64,000 bases of DNA from Pedobacter petrophilus (GTDB lineage Bacteria; Bacteroidota; Bacteroidia; Sphingobacteriales; Sphingobacteriaceae): the NCBI RefSeq assembly GCF_009674725.1, contig NZ_WKKH01000018.1, positions 1 to 64,000 on the forward strand, written 5' to 3'. Shown here one piece after another: positions 18,355 to 27,552 of this stretch. The notes beneath the pieces were generated by a model that did no database searches, was not told where the DNA came from, and saw only the letters and a program-made list of their open reading frames with translations. Position numbers and translations under genes: made by a program. Within the stretch, counting starts at the first letter, position 1. Each line of letters begins with the position of its first letter.

Positions 18355-19236
18355 TTATAAACTGGTTTTAATTTTTAATACTTCAGGCCTCAAATAGGGT
18401 TTATTTAAGTCGACAATAGGCCGGTAAGCATAAGGATCTGCACCTGCCACCATCATGATATCTCTTAAATCTTCTGTTAAAGGAAATTTTCCGTCTTGAT
18501 CCCATGGCAACATACTTTCGGCACTCATGTAATGATTAACAAGAGCTGTCCTAAAATTATCATCCGTTTTGTTACGGAGAGAGCTGTGCAAAAGATACCC
18601 GTTAAAAAATACCACATCACCTTTTTTTGCTGCTAAAGGGATGATATCTTCTGAGGGATAACTGGATACATCAATGGTATCTACATCTGCGTATTCATTA
18701 CTAGAATTTTCGGCCCTTGGCATAATGTAGCCGGGTTTTTGACTTTGCGGAATAACCCACAAACATCCATTTTGCACACTTGCATCGTCAATAGCTATCC
18801 AAACTCCTATCAGAGATTTATCTCGGGTGGGAATATAAAATTCGTCTTGATGCCAAGACTGCCCAGCTTTTCCAGGTCCTTTTACAAACAACATAGACTG
18901 CATGCACTTTACATTTGGGCTCACTATTTTAGTTAAAACATCTATAACAGCCTTGTGCGAGAGATAATTTTTTATCACCGGGGAAATTTTATGGGGAAAA
19001 TGGATAGCCACATATTTCTTTAAAATGTCTGCGTCACTTTCATTTTCGCCCACGGGAAGCATGCCGTCTACCTGTCCGTAATCGCCCTTAAAAATTTTTG
19101 CGGTGTCGTTCTTAAGTTCTTCTACTTCTATAGGCGAAAATAAACCTTTTGCAACGAGGAAGCCGTAATTCTGATAAAAGCGAATATTCTCTTCGGTAAT
19201 ATTTCTGTGCTGTATAAACTGATCTTGATTGGTCAT
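18355..19236 (-). CDS. Phytanoyl-CoA dioxygenase (PhyH) family protein 1
   Basis: A 293-residue Fe(II)/2-oxoglutarate-type dioxygenase, probably cytoplasmic (no signal peptide). The metal triad is visible: QSWHQDEFYIP supplies the His and Asp of HxD, and the distal His is in YLLHSSLRN. An Arg for 2-oxoglutarate follows (DNFRTALVNHY). The double-stranded beta-helix core spans about residues 90-260. PhyH-like proteins recur in Bacteroidota and Planctomycetota sugar loci, but their substrates are mostly unknown. It sits between the MFS porter and the GH120 gene, and a second family member (50775-51560) lies in another operon of the window. Hydroxylation of a sugar- or uronate-derived intermediate is a guess. 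Confidence 0.82.
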   Translation of the reverse strand: MTNQDQFIQHRNITEENIRFYQNYGFLVAKGLFSPIEVEELKNDTAKIFKGDYGQVDGMLPVGENESDADILKKYVAIHFPHKISPVIKNYLSHKAVIDVLTKIVSPNVKCMQSMLFVKGPGKAGQSWHQDEFYIPTRDKSLIGVWIAIDDASVQNGCLWVIPQSQKPGYIMPRAENSSNEYADVDTIDVSSYPSEDIIPLAAKKGDVVFFNGYLLHSSLRNKTDDNFRTALVNHYMSAESMLPWDQDGKFPLTEDLRDIMMVAGADPYAYRPIVDLNKPYLRPEVLKIKTSL

Positions 19237-19298
19237 AATATTATTGTTCTTTGCGTACAGTGGGTTATGTTAACGTCCCGATAGCTACGGGGAGAAAC

Positions 19299-19335
19299 GG
19301 TATCCTTTTTGGCTTTTGGGGGTCAAAAAGATACC
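19299..19335. repeat. Imperfect hairpin in 183-bp intergenic region
   Basis: GGTATCCTTTTTG and CAAAAAGATACC face each other across a 12-nt loop, with one bulge. It lies between the PhyH start and the MFS stop. A GTATC-ended hairpin of similar design is at 24891-24915. It resembles dispersed non-coding hairpins of Bacteroidota rather than a clean terminator. Confidence 0.5.
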
Positions 19336-19419
19336 GTGGAAAGCGTGTTAAACCGAGGTTTTGCCGAGCTCATTGATACCAATAACAATGGAAATTTATC
19401 AATAAACGCCCAAATTTCA

Positions 19420-20811
19420 TCAATCATCTGACTTGCCTATTAATTGGGTTTCGAGTTCTTCGAGTGTTTTTCCTTTAGTTTCTGGGATACTAGTTTTTAT
19501 ATAAAAGAAGTAGATTATGCAAAATAGAGCGAACAGTGAAAGTGTTACCGAGGTTCCTAAGTGTTTATTTAAAATGGGAAAGGAAAAACTTGCCGCAAAA
19601 TCTGCTAGCCATAAAACCAATGTAGCAAAAGAAAGTGCCAGCCCGCGAATACGGTTAGGGAAAATTTCTGAAAGAATAACCCAGGTAACGGCGCCTAAAC
19701 TGGCAGAAAAACCAGCTATATAGACCAATAAAAATATAAGCACTAAGTAGTACTGATAAAAATTGAGGTAGAAACAAGCGGCTACTGCCAAGAGTGAAAG
19801 CGCCATAACGGCACAGCCGGTAAGCAGTAATTTTTTACGACCAGCTTTATCTACCAGCCATATAGCTACCAAAGTAAATACCAGCATGGTAACACCGATA
19901 GCGATGGTTTGCATAGAAGCGATGGATGCACTTACACCTGTGTTTTTGAAAATCTCAGGGGCGTAATATAAGATAGCATTAATGCCTGTTATTTGTTGAA
20001 ATATGGCAATCAATACGCCCATAATAAGCACTTTGCTGTACTTTGCGTGAAACAGATCTTTTAAATTACCTGCAATCTCACGGCTAAAACTGCTGCTAAT
20101 GGTTAGTATTTCTGCTTCGGCATAAGCTTTGCCCCCAGTTTTTGAAAGTATGGTATATGCTTTGTCCTTTTTGTTATTTTGAACAAGCCAACGGGGAGTT
20201 TCGGGTACTAAGAACAGTGCAACAAAAAATAGTACAGCCGGAATGGCTTGTGATGCAAACATCCATCGCCAACTATTTTCGCCTAGATCTGCTAAGGTAT
20301 AATTTACCACATAAGCAAGTAAAATACCCAAAACTATTGCCAATTGATATAGGGAAACCATTCTACCCCGAAACAAAGCAGGCACTGTTTCGGCAATATA
20401 CATGGGTACAGCCATGGCAGCTGCGCCTACTGCTATGCCGCCCGCAATTCTGAAGATGATAAACTCTATTAACGAATTGGCAAATGCAACGCCGATACCT
20501 GTAGCTGCAAATAAAAAGGCACAGAAAAACAGGGCTGTTCTCCTCCCAAGCGCATCGGCCAGTTTCCCAGCCATCAATGCCCCTAAGCCACAACCAATTA
20601 ATATAGAACTTACTGCCCAGCCTAGCATCAATTCATCTAACTGAAAAAAGCCTTTTATAAATGGGATGGTGCCGGATATAATGGCGGTATCAAAACCAAA
20701 CAAAACACCACCTAAAGCTGATATGGAACTTATCATTACCACGTAAAGCTGATTGAATGGATAAGAGGCGTTAGTGTTGCTTTGAGAAAAGGTACTCGCT
20801 GTATTGGCCAT
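19420..20811 (-). CDS. MFS sugar porter (XylE/AraE-like proton symporter)
   Basis: A 463-residue inner-membrane transporter with about 12 hydrophobic helices. Family signatures are present: GGVLFGFDTAIISG in helix 1, ADALGRRTALF in loop 2-3, PETPRWLV before the central loop, QQITGINAILYYAPEIF in helix 7, and PETKGKTLEELE at the end. Members carry xylose, arabinose, galactose or glucose with a proton. The gene follows the GH10 xylanase by 14 bp, so it is very likely in the same transcript. This context points to xylose uptake after periplasmic breakdown. Exact sugar specificity cannot be read from sequence. Confidence 0.92.
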   Translation of the reverse strand: MANTASTFSQSNTNASYPFNQLYVVMISSISALGGVLFGFDTAIISGTIPFIKGFFQLDELMLGWAVSSILIGCGLGALMAGKLADALGRRTALFFCAFLFAATGIGVAFANSLIEFIIFRIAGGIAVGAAAMAVPMYIAETVPALFRGRMVSLYQLAIVLGILLAYVVNYTLADLGENSWRWMFASQAIPAVLFFVALFLVPETPRWLVQNNKKDKAYTILSKTGGKAYAEAEILTISSSFSREIAGNLKDLFHAKYSKVLIMGVLIAIFQQITGINAILYYAPEIFKNTGVSASIASMQTIAIGVTMLVFTLVAIWLVDKAGRKKLLLTGCAVMALSLLAVAACFYLNFYQYYLVLIFLLVYIAGFSASLGAVTWVILSEIFPNRIRGLALSFATLVLWLADFAASFSFPILNKHLGTSVTLSLFALFCIIYFFYIKTSIPETKGKTLEELETQLIGKSDD

Positions 20812-20825
20812 ATTATCTTGTTATA

Positions 20826-22604
20826 TTAATTTTTAAGCTTGATAGTTATTGTTTTACCGTTGCTTGTTAAAATTGCTTGTTGCTCTGTTTGTCTCGATCC
20901 GCTTTTTACGGTAATGCTGTAATTGCCGTTAAATGCTTTTACATTATAAATCCCTTTGCTGTTTGTACGTCCATCTGTATTTGTTGCCCATGTTTTACTA
21001 ACCAGGTTTGTGAATACTTGTCCGTTAGGTTTTAACCGCCAATCTTTATCCCATAATGCTGCTGCAGGAATCCAATGTTGTTTTTCCCAAAAGCCCCATT
21101 GCGTTACTCCTGTTACAGAGGGGTTACTAAATACAGCGGTTAAAAAATCGCGGGTATAATTCATTTTAAAATCATCATCATCGCTGGTTATATCAAATTC
21201 GCTAATTTGTATGGGAAGCCCCAATTCGGCAAAACGATTTAAACGGGCTATTACATAATCAATTGAAGGTGGAGTTCCCCCAATATGGCCTTGTTCGCCA
21301 ATGGCATCTACGGGTGTTTTCTTTTCCTTTAAAAACCGTACAGTTTTGTAAAAAGACTCACTAGCTTCTTCATCATGAAACATGGTATAGTCGTTTACCA
21401 ATAACGTTACACCCGGAGCACCTTTTCTTGCGGCTTTAAACCAATCGATCATTACATCACGCCCCAATAAATCAATGATATCATGATGTGCATACGGCTC
21501 GTTAAGTACATGCCATTCGGAGAATTGGCCCTTCATTTCGCTGGTTTGCACATTAATATTATCGATAGCTGCTTTACGAAGTGCAGCAGTATCATTTTTA
21601 ATGTCGGCTAACCACGTTGGTGAGTGTTGCCACGATGGCCATATCATTACTGTACCCTGGGTGGTTATATTGTTTGCCCGCAGGTAGCGCACAGCGTCTT
21701 TAGTTTTATTATGGTCATATCGCGGCCAGTATTTCCACTTCAATTCATTTTCGAACACTACCTGATTGAAGTATCGGAACAACGTCTCGTGATATTTTTT
21801 TAAACCGGGGTTAAGTGTATCTAAAAGGGTTTTTGAATTTGCTGCTGTTCCCCAAACAAAATTCAGTCTTTTCATTTTTACAGCTACGGTTGCACCGGGC
21901 ACGGGCTTACCGTTTTTATCAATTACCTTTACCGTCAAACTTCCTTTTCTGTATTTTTCTATGCGCTCTGCAGCAGCTTTTCGCCAGGGAGCATCGGGTT
22001 TATCTCCATCATAATGAACTACACTACGCGGAAGCTCGGTAATTTGAACCGTTTGTTTGTAATTTCTTAAATCTAGATCTGCAATTTCAAAAACCTGAGC
22101 CATATTGCCACAATATATTGTCAGCGATAAATCTCCCTTACTAACGTCTCTTGAGGCAAGGATTGGCACTTTTATAGTTGTCCATTGCTGACCGCATGAT
22201 ATACCGCGTTCAAATAAGGGCGGCCATTCTATTTTGCCATTTATTGTGCGATCGAGTTTTACTTCTATAAAAGCTTCGCCTGTTTCCCTTTTGCTTTTTA
22301 GGGTACGCATTTTAAACCCTAACCAAAGTACATCTCCATTTTTAATTTCAGCATTAATAACCGATTTGAGAATAATCACTGTAGGTTTTTGCTCAATAGC
22401 ACCCACCCTTAAAACAGATTTAAATGATTGGCCCTCAACGGCAGTTAATTCTACATTTTGAGATGTATTAAACGACTTAATACCATCAGGCAATAACACA
22501 TCTCCATTTTTAGTTTGAGCCCATGAAGAGTGTGTTAAGGTAAGTAGTGCAATTATGCTAATTAGCGTTTTTGTATTATTTAAGGTAATTCTCCCTGTTA
22601 TCAT
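20826..22604 (-). CDS. GH10 endo-1,4-beta-xylanase 1
   Basis: A 592-residue exported xylanase. The signal peptide ends near residue 29 (THSSWAQ). A beta-sandwich resembling a CBM4/9-type module covers about 35-185. A short linker follows, with PRSVVHYDGDKPDAPWRKAA and a small beta domain. The GH10 barrel (about 245-550) carries the acid/base Glu369 in WHVLNEPYAH and the nucleophile Glu469 in IQISEFDIT, exactly 100 residues apart. A short C-terminal beta tail follows. It lies between an isomerase gene (24 bp upstream) and the MFS porter (14 bp downstream), in the operon that begins with GH88. It is a paralogue of the GH10 at 31171-32946, with the same domain order. Confidence 0.95.
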   Translation of the reverse strand: MITGRITLNNTKTLISIIALLTLTHSSWAQTKNGDVLLPDGIKSFNTSQNVELTAVEGQSFKSVLRVGAIEQKPTVIILKSVINAEIKNGDVLWLGFKMRTLKSKRETGEAFIEVKLDRTINGKIEWPPLFERGISCGQQWTTIKVPILASRDVSKGDLSLTIYCGNMAQVFEIADLDLRNYKQTVQITELPRSVVHYDGDKPDAPWRKAAAERIEKYRKGSLTVKVIDKNGKPVPGATVAVKMKRLNFVWGTAANSKTLLDTLNPGLKKYHETLFRYFNQVVFENELKWKYWPRYDHNKTKDAVRYLRANNITTQGTVMIWPSWQHSPTWLADIKNDTAALRKAAIDNINVQTSEMKGQFSEWHVLNEPYAHHDIIDLLGRDVMIDWFKAARKGAPGVTLLVNDYTMFHDEEASESFYKTVRFLKEKKTPVDAIGEQGHIGGTPPSIDYVIARLNRFAELGLPIQISEFDITSDDDDFKMNYTRDFLTAVFSNPSVTGVTQWGFWEKQHWIPAAALWDKDWRLKPNGQVFTNLVSKTWATNTDGRTNSKGIYNVKAFNGNYSITVKSGSRQTEQQAILTSNGKTITIKLKN

Positions 22605-22628
22605 GTTAATTTTTTTTGATACCCTATT

Positions 22629-23447
22629 TTAATTGTTTGGATAGCGTTGCTTAAGTAAATTCATCATGTACACATTAATATCCCATTGATTAGCTATCGG
22701 CATTGCTGTATAAGGAATTGCTGGCATGTAAGGAAATGGGCCAAATTCAGGCGAAATGCTGAGTAAATCTGCACCCTCACTCCTTCTGTATTTTACAATT
22801 GCATCCCACCAATTTAAGTGTGTTTGCAACTCGGTTGTCCATTGTGGTGATCGGGGATCTGAAACTTGTGCCGACTGGCTGTATCCAACCCTGGCATGAA
22901 TATGTACGGCACGGCTTATGGCCAATTCTATAGCGTCGTTATGATCTTCCAACAAACTTTCCGATACGTTGCACCAATGCGAAAAATCGGCGGTAATTAC
23001 TATTTCGGGATTGGCTATAAGCAATTCTTTTGCAATACGCACTGCAAATAAAGCCTTGTTACGGTGGGTTTCGTGAGCAATGGTAATTCCGGTTTCGTTT
23101 GATATTACCTCAGCCATTTCAAAAAGCTGCCGGTTTTGTTCTGCAGTATAATAGTCTTTACCTGTTTGTGAATCTATTAATACTGGATTTAAACTGGCAA
23201 GTTTGTATAGGTACTTTTTAAAGCTTTCGGAATGTTGTGTAAAATCTTTTTCAAACGATTGATAATACTGACCCACCAAAAGCAAATCGTGCTGCTTTAG
23301 GGCATCGCCCATCTGTATTTTTTCTATTTCATTAATCGGCATCCCCGCTTCTACACCATCGTACCCAGCGTTTTTTACCATCGAGCAGAATTCATTCCAA
23401 GAGATTTGTTCAGCTCCCCAGCGGGGACAGAAGTATTTAATTTTCAT
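22629..23447 (-). CDS. TIM-barrel sugar phosphate isomerase/epimerase family protein 1
   Basis: A 272-residue cytoplasmic protein of the xylose isomerase-like/AP endonuclease 2 superfamily. The expected metal-binding motifs are in order: HETHRN, ADFSHWCN, VHIHARVGYSQ and SPEFGPFPY. It starts directly with the first barrel strand and has no signal peptide. It is closely related to the protein at 52553-53374 (same HETHR, DFSHW, HIHARVGY and PEFGP blocks), which lies beside a kinase and a GntR regulator in another operon. Here it sits between GH88 and GH10 with gaps of 36 and 24 bp. It may isomerise or epimerise a sugar or uronate released by these enzymes. The precise reaction is unknown. Confidence 0.8.
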   Translation of the reverse strand: MKIKYFCPRWGAEQISWNEFCSMVKNAGYDGVEAGMPINEIEKIQMGDALKQHDLLLVGQYYQSFEKDFTQHSESFKKYLYKLASLNPVLIDSQTGKDYYTAEQNRQLFEMAEVISNETGITIAHETHRNKALFAVRIAKELLIANPEIVITADFSHWCNVSESLLEDHNDAIELAISRAVHIHARVGYSQSAQVSDPRSPQWTTELQTHLNWWDAIVKYRRSEGADLLSISPEFGPFPYMPAIPYTAMPIANQWDINVYMMNLLKQRYPNN

Positions 23448-23483
23448 TTTCTGCTATTTATTTTTTTGGTAATGATGCTATCG

Positions 23484-24692
23484 TTATCTGGTCATCTCAT
23501 CAGCTGCTACCATGATAATTCCTGGCACAAAACCCACAAAACGTTCGTCCATTTTATTAACCTGCTTTTGTTCGGCTGGCACAGCCCAGCCTGTATAGGC
23601 ATTGTGAATATTACCATTTTCGCCTACGCTTTTTTGTATAAATAACCATGCTTTGGCGAACATATCATCGTATTCATTAGGAATCCATCCCTTACGCACA
23701 CCTTCTTTTAATGCAGATAAAACCATTGAAATACTGGTTACTTCTTCAGGTGTTGAAGGGTCATCAACAAGAACGTGTAACCCTCCATTTTTGCTCTGAT
23801 ACTGTTTTATACCATCTGCAATAATTTTCATGCTAGCAGCAATCGTTTTAAATTTGGGATGGCTCTTGGGAAGATAACGCAGTAAACCAGCAATAGCCCA
23901 CAATAACCAGCCTTGCGAACGGCACCAATAAGTTGTTGCATTTTCGCCGTTAAACAAACCTGTCCTTACTAATTTTTTATCTTTATCTAAAAAATGTTTT
24001 ATCCCTGCTTCTAGCTGAAAAAGAGATTGTTTCCAATAAATATCGGCCACTTTAGGGTCGGTAGATAGTGTAGCCGCAATGGCCGTTGTACGTGTAGCCC
24101 AATAAGCCGAATCGGGTATGGTAAACTTCATATAGTCAAAGTCATCGTGCGCAAGCATACCAAACCTGTCTCTACCCACATAATGCAAAACCGCATCTGC
24201 AACATCAAAACACACTCTTTTTGCGGTAGGATCTTTAGTTATTTTATATAGCTCATGCACTGGAAACGAAACACCTAGGTTAGCCGAATAGATAACAAAT
24301 GTTAGAGGTCCATCACGCAAGATCCTTGCTTTTGGCCCTTCGTATTGTTTAAAATACTCAGCATCAGTTAATTTTCCGTCATTTTCTACGTGATATTTAA
24401 ACCATTTATCCGCAAAAACAAATCCTTCTTTAAATCCCCGATTTGCAAAACGAAGCAGACCCTCTACTTGTATAGAGCCAAACCAATCCGTATTTACCAC
24501 ACTAAATTCCTGCTTTAAAACATTTTGTATCAACTCCTTAATATTTGCAGGTAAGTTTTTAGGTAAACCCGTATCTACCAAGGGAGTTACCTCTAAACTT
24601 TTTAGATCAGGAGTGCTTTTAGCAAGTAAAGGCGCTAAAACACCACCTGTTGTGGCTGTCAATAATAGACCAGCGAAGTTCCTTCTTTTCAT
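23484..24692 (-). CDS. GH88/GH105-family unsaturated uronyl hydrolase 1
   Basis: A 402-residue (alpha/alpha)6-barrel enzyme predicted to hydrolyse oligosaccharides that carry a 4,5-unsaturated uronic acid at the non-reducing end, the product of a polysaccharide lyase. The start MKRRNFAGLLL followed by a hydrophobic stretch suggests export, possibly by the Tat route. Family features are TYWCRSQGWLLWAIAGLLRY, MLAHDDFDYMKF and YEGPKARILRDGPL. It is a close paralogue, with equal length, of the protein at 43225-44433. It is the first gene of a run with an isomerase, GH10 and MFS porter. The region upstream, including the first six codons, is duplicated at 30018-30192 beside an AraC regulator. Whether it acts on glucuronyl or galacturonyl ends is not decided. 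Confidence 0.85.
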   Translation of the reverse strand: MKRRNFAGLLLTATTGGVLAPLLAKSTPDLKSLEVTPLVDTGLPKNLPANIKELIQNVLKQEFSVVNTDWFGSIQVEGLLRFANRGFKEGFVFADKWFKYHVENDGKLTDAEYFKQYEGPKARILRDGPLTFVIYSANLGVSFPVHELYKITKDPTAKRVCFDVADAVLHYVGRDRFGMLAHDDFDYMKFTIPDSAYWATRTTAIAATLSTDPKVADIYWKQSLFQLEAGIKHFLDKDKKLVRTGLFNGENATTYWCRSQGWLLWAIAGLLRYLPKSHPKFKTIAASMKIIADGIKQYQSKNGGLHVLVDDPSTPEEVTSISMVLSALKEGVRKGWIPNEYDDMFAKAWLFIQKSVGENGNIHNAYTGWAVPAEQKQVNKMDERFVGFVPGIIMVAADEMTR

Positions 24693-24851
24693 GAGATGAT
24701 AAATTATTATTTATTGGTCTAATTTGGTTCCAGGGGCGTAAACATATGGCCTGATAAACTATAAAAATAAACCATCTTAAGGTGAAATGTTATTCTTATT
24801 TTATTTAATTTAGAAACTATTTTAATCAAATGGTAAATAAAAATAGCACTT
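24675..24851. repeat. Duplicated promoter/start segment, copy A
   Basis: These 177 bp align over their whole length with 30018-30192, with roughly a dozen differences. The segment includes the first six codons of the GH88 gene and about 160 bp upstream of it. On the minus strand both copies hold a TAnnTTTA box (TATGTTTA here, TATATTTA in copy B) at the same place, close to the Bacteroidota -7 element TAnnTTTG. This makes it a likely promoter copied from one gene to the other. Confidence 0.8.
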
Positions 24852-24890
24852 TTTTAAAGCTTTCGAAATCTCAGTAGCACTCGGGGCAAT

Positions 24891-24915
24891 GATACTTTTA
24901 TTGATAAAAAGTATC
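24891..24915. repeat. Hairpin after isomerase gene
   Basis: GATACTTTTA and TAAAAAGTATC form an inverted repeat around a 4-nt loop, 26 bp past the stop of the minus-strand isomerase gene. No clear T tract follows on that strand, so terminator function is uncertain. It could be an mRNA 3'-end stabiliser. Confidence 0.45.
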
Positions 24916-24940
24916 CAAAAATCAACATCAATACGCTAAA

Positions 24941-25846
24941 TTAAAAATATCGTTTTAAAGCATCTGGATATTGGGCTAAGGCAATTTCGGGCTCCTCCAA
25001 TTCAGGGTGCCACAGCTTTTCCCATTCCAAACTGTAAAAACCTTTATATTTTACCTGCTTCAGGCTATCAAAAGCCTCCTTTAACGGAACGTCACCCTTC
25101 CCTAGCAATACATAATGTTCTTTACCATCAATTACTTTAGCATCTTTAACATGCACATGCCTAATGTATTTTGCTAATTTTTTACAGACTTCTGCAGGCG
25201 ACTGTTTAGATGCCGCCCACATATTATGAATATCCCATATCATACCCACGTTGTGGTTTTCTGCTTGTTGCATCACGTACTGCAACTCATTCATTTCCAC
25301 TAGTTCACCATGAGATTCCAGCAATATCATCACCTGACTAGCATAATTTCCAAGTAGTTTAAGGTTTGTGGCTATGGTATCTAACGAAGCTTTTCGTGCT
25401 TCGCCGCTCAATAGCTTTTCAGGAAATACCCGCACATATTTGCTACCTAAACGCTGCGCTAGGTCGATATATTTTTTGGCCTCGTCAAAGTTCTTGTCCC
25501 TGTCAGGGTTGGCATTATAATGCATGTGCGCCGACGAGCCTAAATCTGTTATGATTAAACCCTTATCACTAATCATACGTTTTGTAGAGGCCATATTCGC
25601 CTCGCTGAACCAGAGTGATTTGTTAAGGTCGAGTTCCCCGGCAATTATCCTTATTTCTACTCCCTGATAATCGTATTTTGAGGCAAAATCAAGTATCTGC
25701 GGAAGATCCCATTTGGGGCAACCAAGTGTAGAAAAGGATAGTTTAGGACCCTTTATTACAGCATCGGGTAATTTATAAGCCAAAGACAACGCACCCAACA
25801 CTATTCCCGAATACTTGATAAATTTCTTTCTGTTGATCTGTTCCAT
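24941..25846 (-). CDS. TIM-barrel sugar isomerase/epimerase family protein 2 (exported)
   Basis: A 301-residue protein of the xylose isomerase-like TIM-barrel superfamily. Unlike its two cousins in the window it has an N-terminal targeting region (NRKKFIKYSGIVLGALSLAY) with a Tat-like pattern, so a periplasmic location is likely. Barrel motifs include STLGCPKWDLPQI, LESHGELVE, IWDIHNMW, HVHVKDAKV, LGKGDVPLKE and YSLEWEKLWHP. It lies 15 bp after the GMC oxidoreductase gene and behind its small subunit. In Bacteroidota this gene trio often goes together with oxidation of glycosides to 3-keto sugars, so a role in handling an oxidised sugar is inferred. It is only distantly related to proteins 1 and 3. 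Confidence 0.8.
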   Translation of the reverse strand: MEQINRKKFIKYSGIVLGALSLAYKLPDAVIKGPKLSFSTLGCPKWDLPQILDFASKYDYQGVEIRIIAGELDLNKSLWFSEANMASTKRMISDKGLIITDLGSSAHMHYNANPDRDKNFDEAKKYIDLAQRLGSKYVRVFPEKLLSGEARKASLDTIATNLKLLGNYASQVMILLESHGELVEMNELQYVMQQAENHNVGMIWDIHNMWAASKQSPAEVCKKLAKYIRHVHVKDAKVIDGKEHYVLLGKGDVPLKEAFDSLKQVKYKGFYSLEWEKLWHPELEEPEIALAQYPDALKRYF

Positions 25847-25861
25847 CGTCGCCGTTACTAG

Positions 25862-27538
25862 TTATAGATTATTGTTTTTAAGTTCTGATACCGCATAGTT
25901 TGCAGCCCGAGCGGTAAGTGCCATATAGGTAAGCGATGGGTTTTGTGATGATGTAGAGGTCATGCATGCACCATCGGTAACAAAAACATTTTTACAATGA
26001 TGAAGCTGGTTCCATTGATTTAGTAATGATGTTTCGGGATCTTTTCCCATCCTTACTCCGCCCATCTCATGGTTTTCATTACCTGGATTATGTTTAGTAT
26101 CTATCGACTCAATATTGGTGAAACCGGCCTTGGTAAACATGTCTGTAAACTGACCAAAAAAATCTAATATCATTTTTTCATAATTCTCATCATAACTAAC
26201 ATTTACCCTCAGCAGTGGCAGTCCATATTTATCCTTTTTTATTGGATCAAGTGATACCTTATTTGTTATTTTCGGAATAGTTTCTCCCATCATTTGGGCG
26301 AAAATTTTCCATTTACCTGGCATTTTATTATCAATATTGGCTTTTAGGTTTTCACCATAATCATTTCCATAATCAGTATGGCCTCTTTGCGACCCTATCA
26401 CAGTATTGTAACCTCTTAAAAAATCGGTTTCTTGCGTGTAAATATTCCTGAAACGGGGCATAAAACTCATTGTCGGTCGGCGTCCCTGTGTACCGAATTC
26501 TTTTAGTCCATCGTATTCGGCGGTAACTTTTCCTCTATAATTATGCGAACCAACATATTTACCCAACAATCCACTATCATTCCCTAGACCGTTTGGAAAC
26601 CTTGCAGAAATTGAACTAAGCAGAATGAGGTTACTATTGAGTGCTGATGCGTTTACAAAAATAACTCTGGCATAGTATGTCGTAGTTTTCTTGGTATTGA
26701 TGTCGATCACGTTCACACCCTTAGCCTTCTTAGTCTGCTCATCGTAAATTATAGAATGCACCAACGATTCTGCAAGCAGAGTGAGGTTACCCGTTTTTTG
26801 GGCCCAGGGAATGGTGGATGAATTGCTAGAAAAATACCCACCGAAAGGACATCCTCTGGCGCAAAGATCCCGATTTTGACATTTAACTCTTCCCTGTTGT
26901 ATATGTATTGGCTGAGGTTTGGTCAAATGCGCCACCCTCGCTATAATAACATTCCTGTCTTTATAATTACGCCCTACCACATCACGCAAGTGTTCTACTA
27001 AACATGTCATTTCAAAAGGTGGCAAAAATTCACCGTCAGGTAAGGTCGCCAATCCATCGCGGTTTCCGGCTATGCCGATAAATTTTTCGACATGGCTGTA
27101 CCAGGGTGCTATATCTGCATAGCGCATAGGCCAGTCAACTGCGAAACCGTCACGTAGCGGACCGGTAAAATCGAAGTCGCTCCATCTTTGCGTATGCCTG
27201 GCCCATAAAAGCGACCGGCCGCCTACCTGATTGCCCCTTATCCAGTCGTAAGGTTTTTCTTGTATGTATTCTTGTACAGCATCCTTTTTCAAAAAATGCA
27301 CAGTGCTTTCATCAAACACATAATTTCTACTAGGTATTTTATATTCCTTACTTATACTATAAGGCACTGTACCTCGGTGGGCAAATTCCCAAGGAAACAT
27401 ATTTGTTGTAGGATAATCTTTAATGTGCTTAACATTGCGGCCACTTTCAATCATCAGCGTTTTTAAGCCCTTTTCTGTAAGCTCTTTGGCGGCCCAACCG
27501 TCAGACATACCTGAACCAATCACTATCGCATCATACAT
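25862..27538 (-). CDS. GMC-family FAD oxidoreductase (sugar dehydrogenase large subunit type)
   Basis: A flavoprotein of about 558 residues, of the type that pairs with a gluconate 2-dehydrogenase subunit 3. The start at 27538 (MYDAIVIGSGM) is preferred over one 14 codons upstream, because it puts the dinucleotide-binding strand at the N-terminus as in the family and removes the overlap with the upstream gene. The FAD motif reads GSGMSDGWAAKEL: the third Gly of GxGxxG is replaced by Asp, where relatives usually have GSGISGGWAAKEL. Other family features are RGNQVGGRSLLWARHTQRW, CARGCPFGGYFSSNSSTIPW, HEMGGVRMG and VTDGACMTSTSSQNPSLTYM. It probably oxidises a sugar or oligosaccharide hydroxyl in the periplasm with its neighbours at 27553 and 24941. 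Confidence 0.88.
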   Translation of the reverse strand: MYDAIVIGSGMSDGWAAKELTEKGLKTLMIESGRNVKHIKDYPTTNMFPWEFAHRGTVPYSISKEYKIPSRNYVFDESTVHFLKKDAVQEYIQEKPYDWIRGNQVGGRSLLWARHTQRWSDFDFTGPLRDGFAVDWPMRYADIAPWYSHVEKFIGIAGNRDGLATLPDGEFLPPFEMTCLVEHLRDVVGRNYKDRNVIIARVAHLTKPQPIHIQQGRVKCQNRDLCARGCPFGGYFSSNSSTIPWAQKTGNLTLLAESLVHSIIYDEQTKKAKGVNVIDINTKKTTTYYARVIFVNASALNSNLILLSSISARFPNGLGNDSGLLGKYVGSHNYRGKVTAEYDGLKEFGTQGRRPTMSFMPRFRNIYTQETDFLRGYNTVIGSQRGHTDYGNDYGENLKANIDNKMPGKWKIFAQMMGETIPKITNKVSLDPIKKDKYGLPLLRVNVSYDENYEKMILDFFGQFTDMFTKAGFTNIESIDTKHNPGNENHEMGGVRMGKDPETSLLNQWNQLHHCKNVFVTDGACMTSTSSQNPSLTYMALTARAANYAVSELKNNNL

Positions 27539-27552
27539 TTTTACATATCTAT

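Noticed and set aside
19299-19335. Intrinsic terminator between PhyH 1 and the MFS gene
   Set aside because: The stem is bulged, has no T tract on the minus strand and lies upstream of the PhyH gene rather than close after the MFS stop; listed as a hairpin repeat instead.
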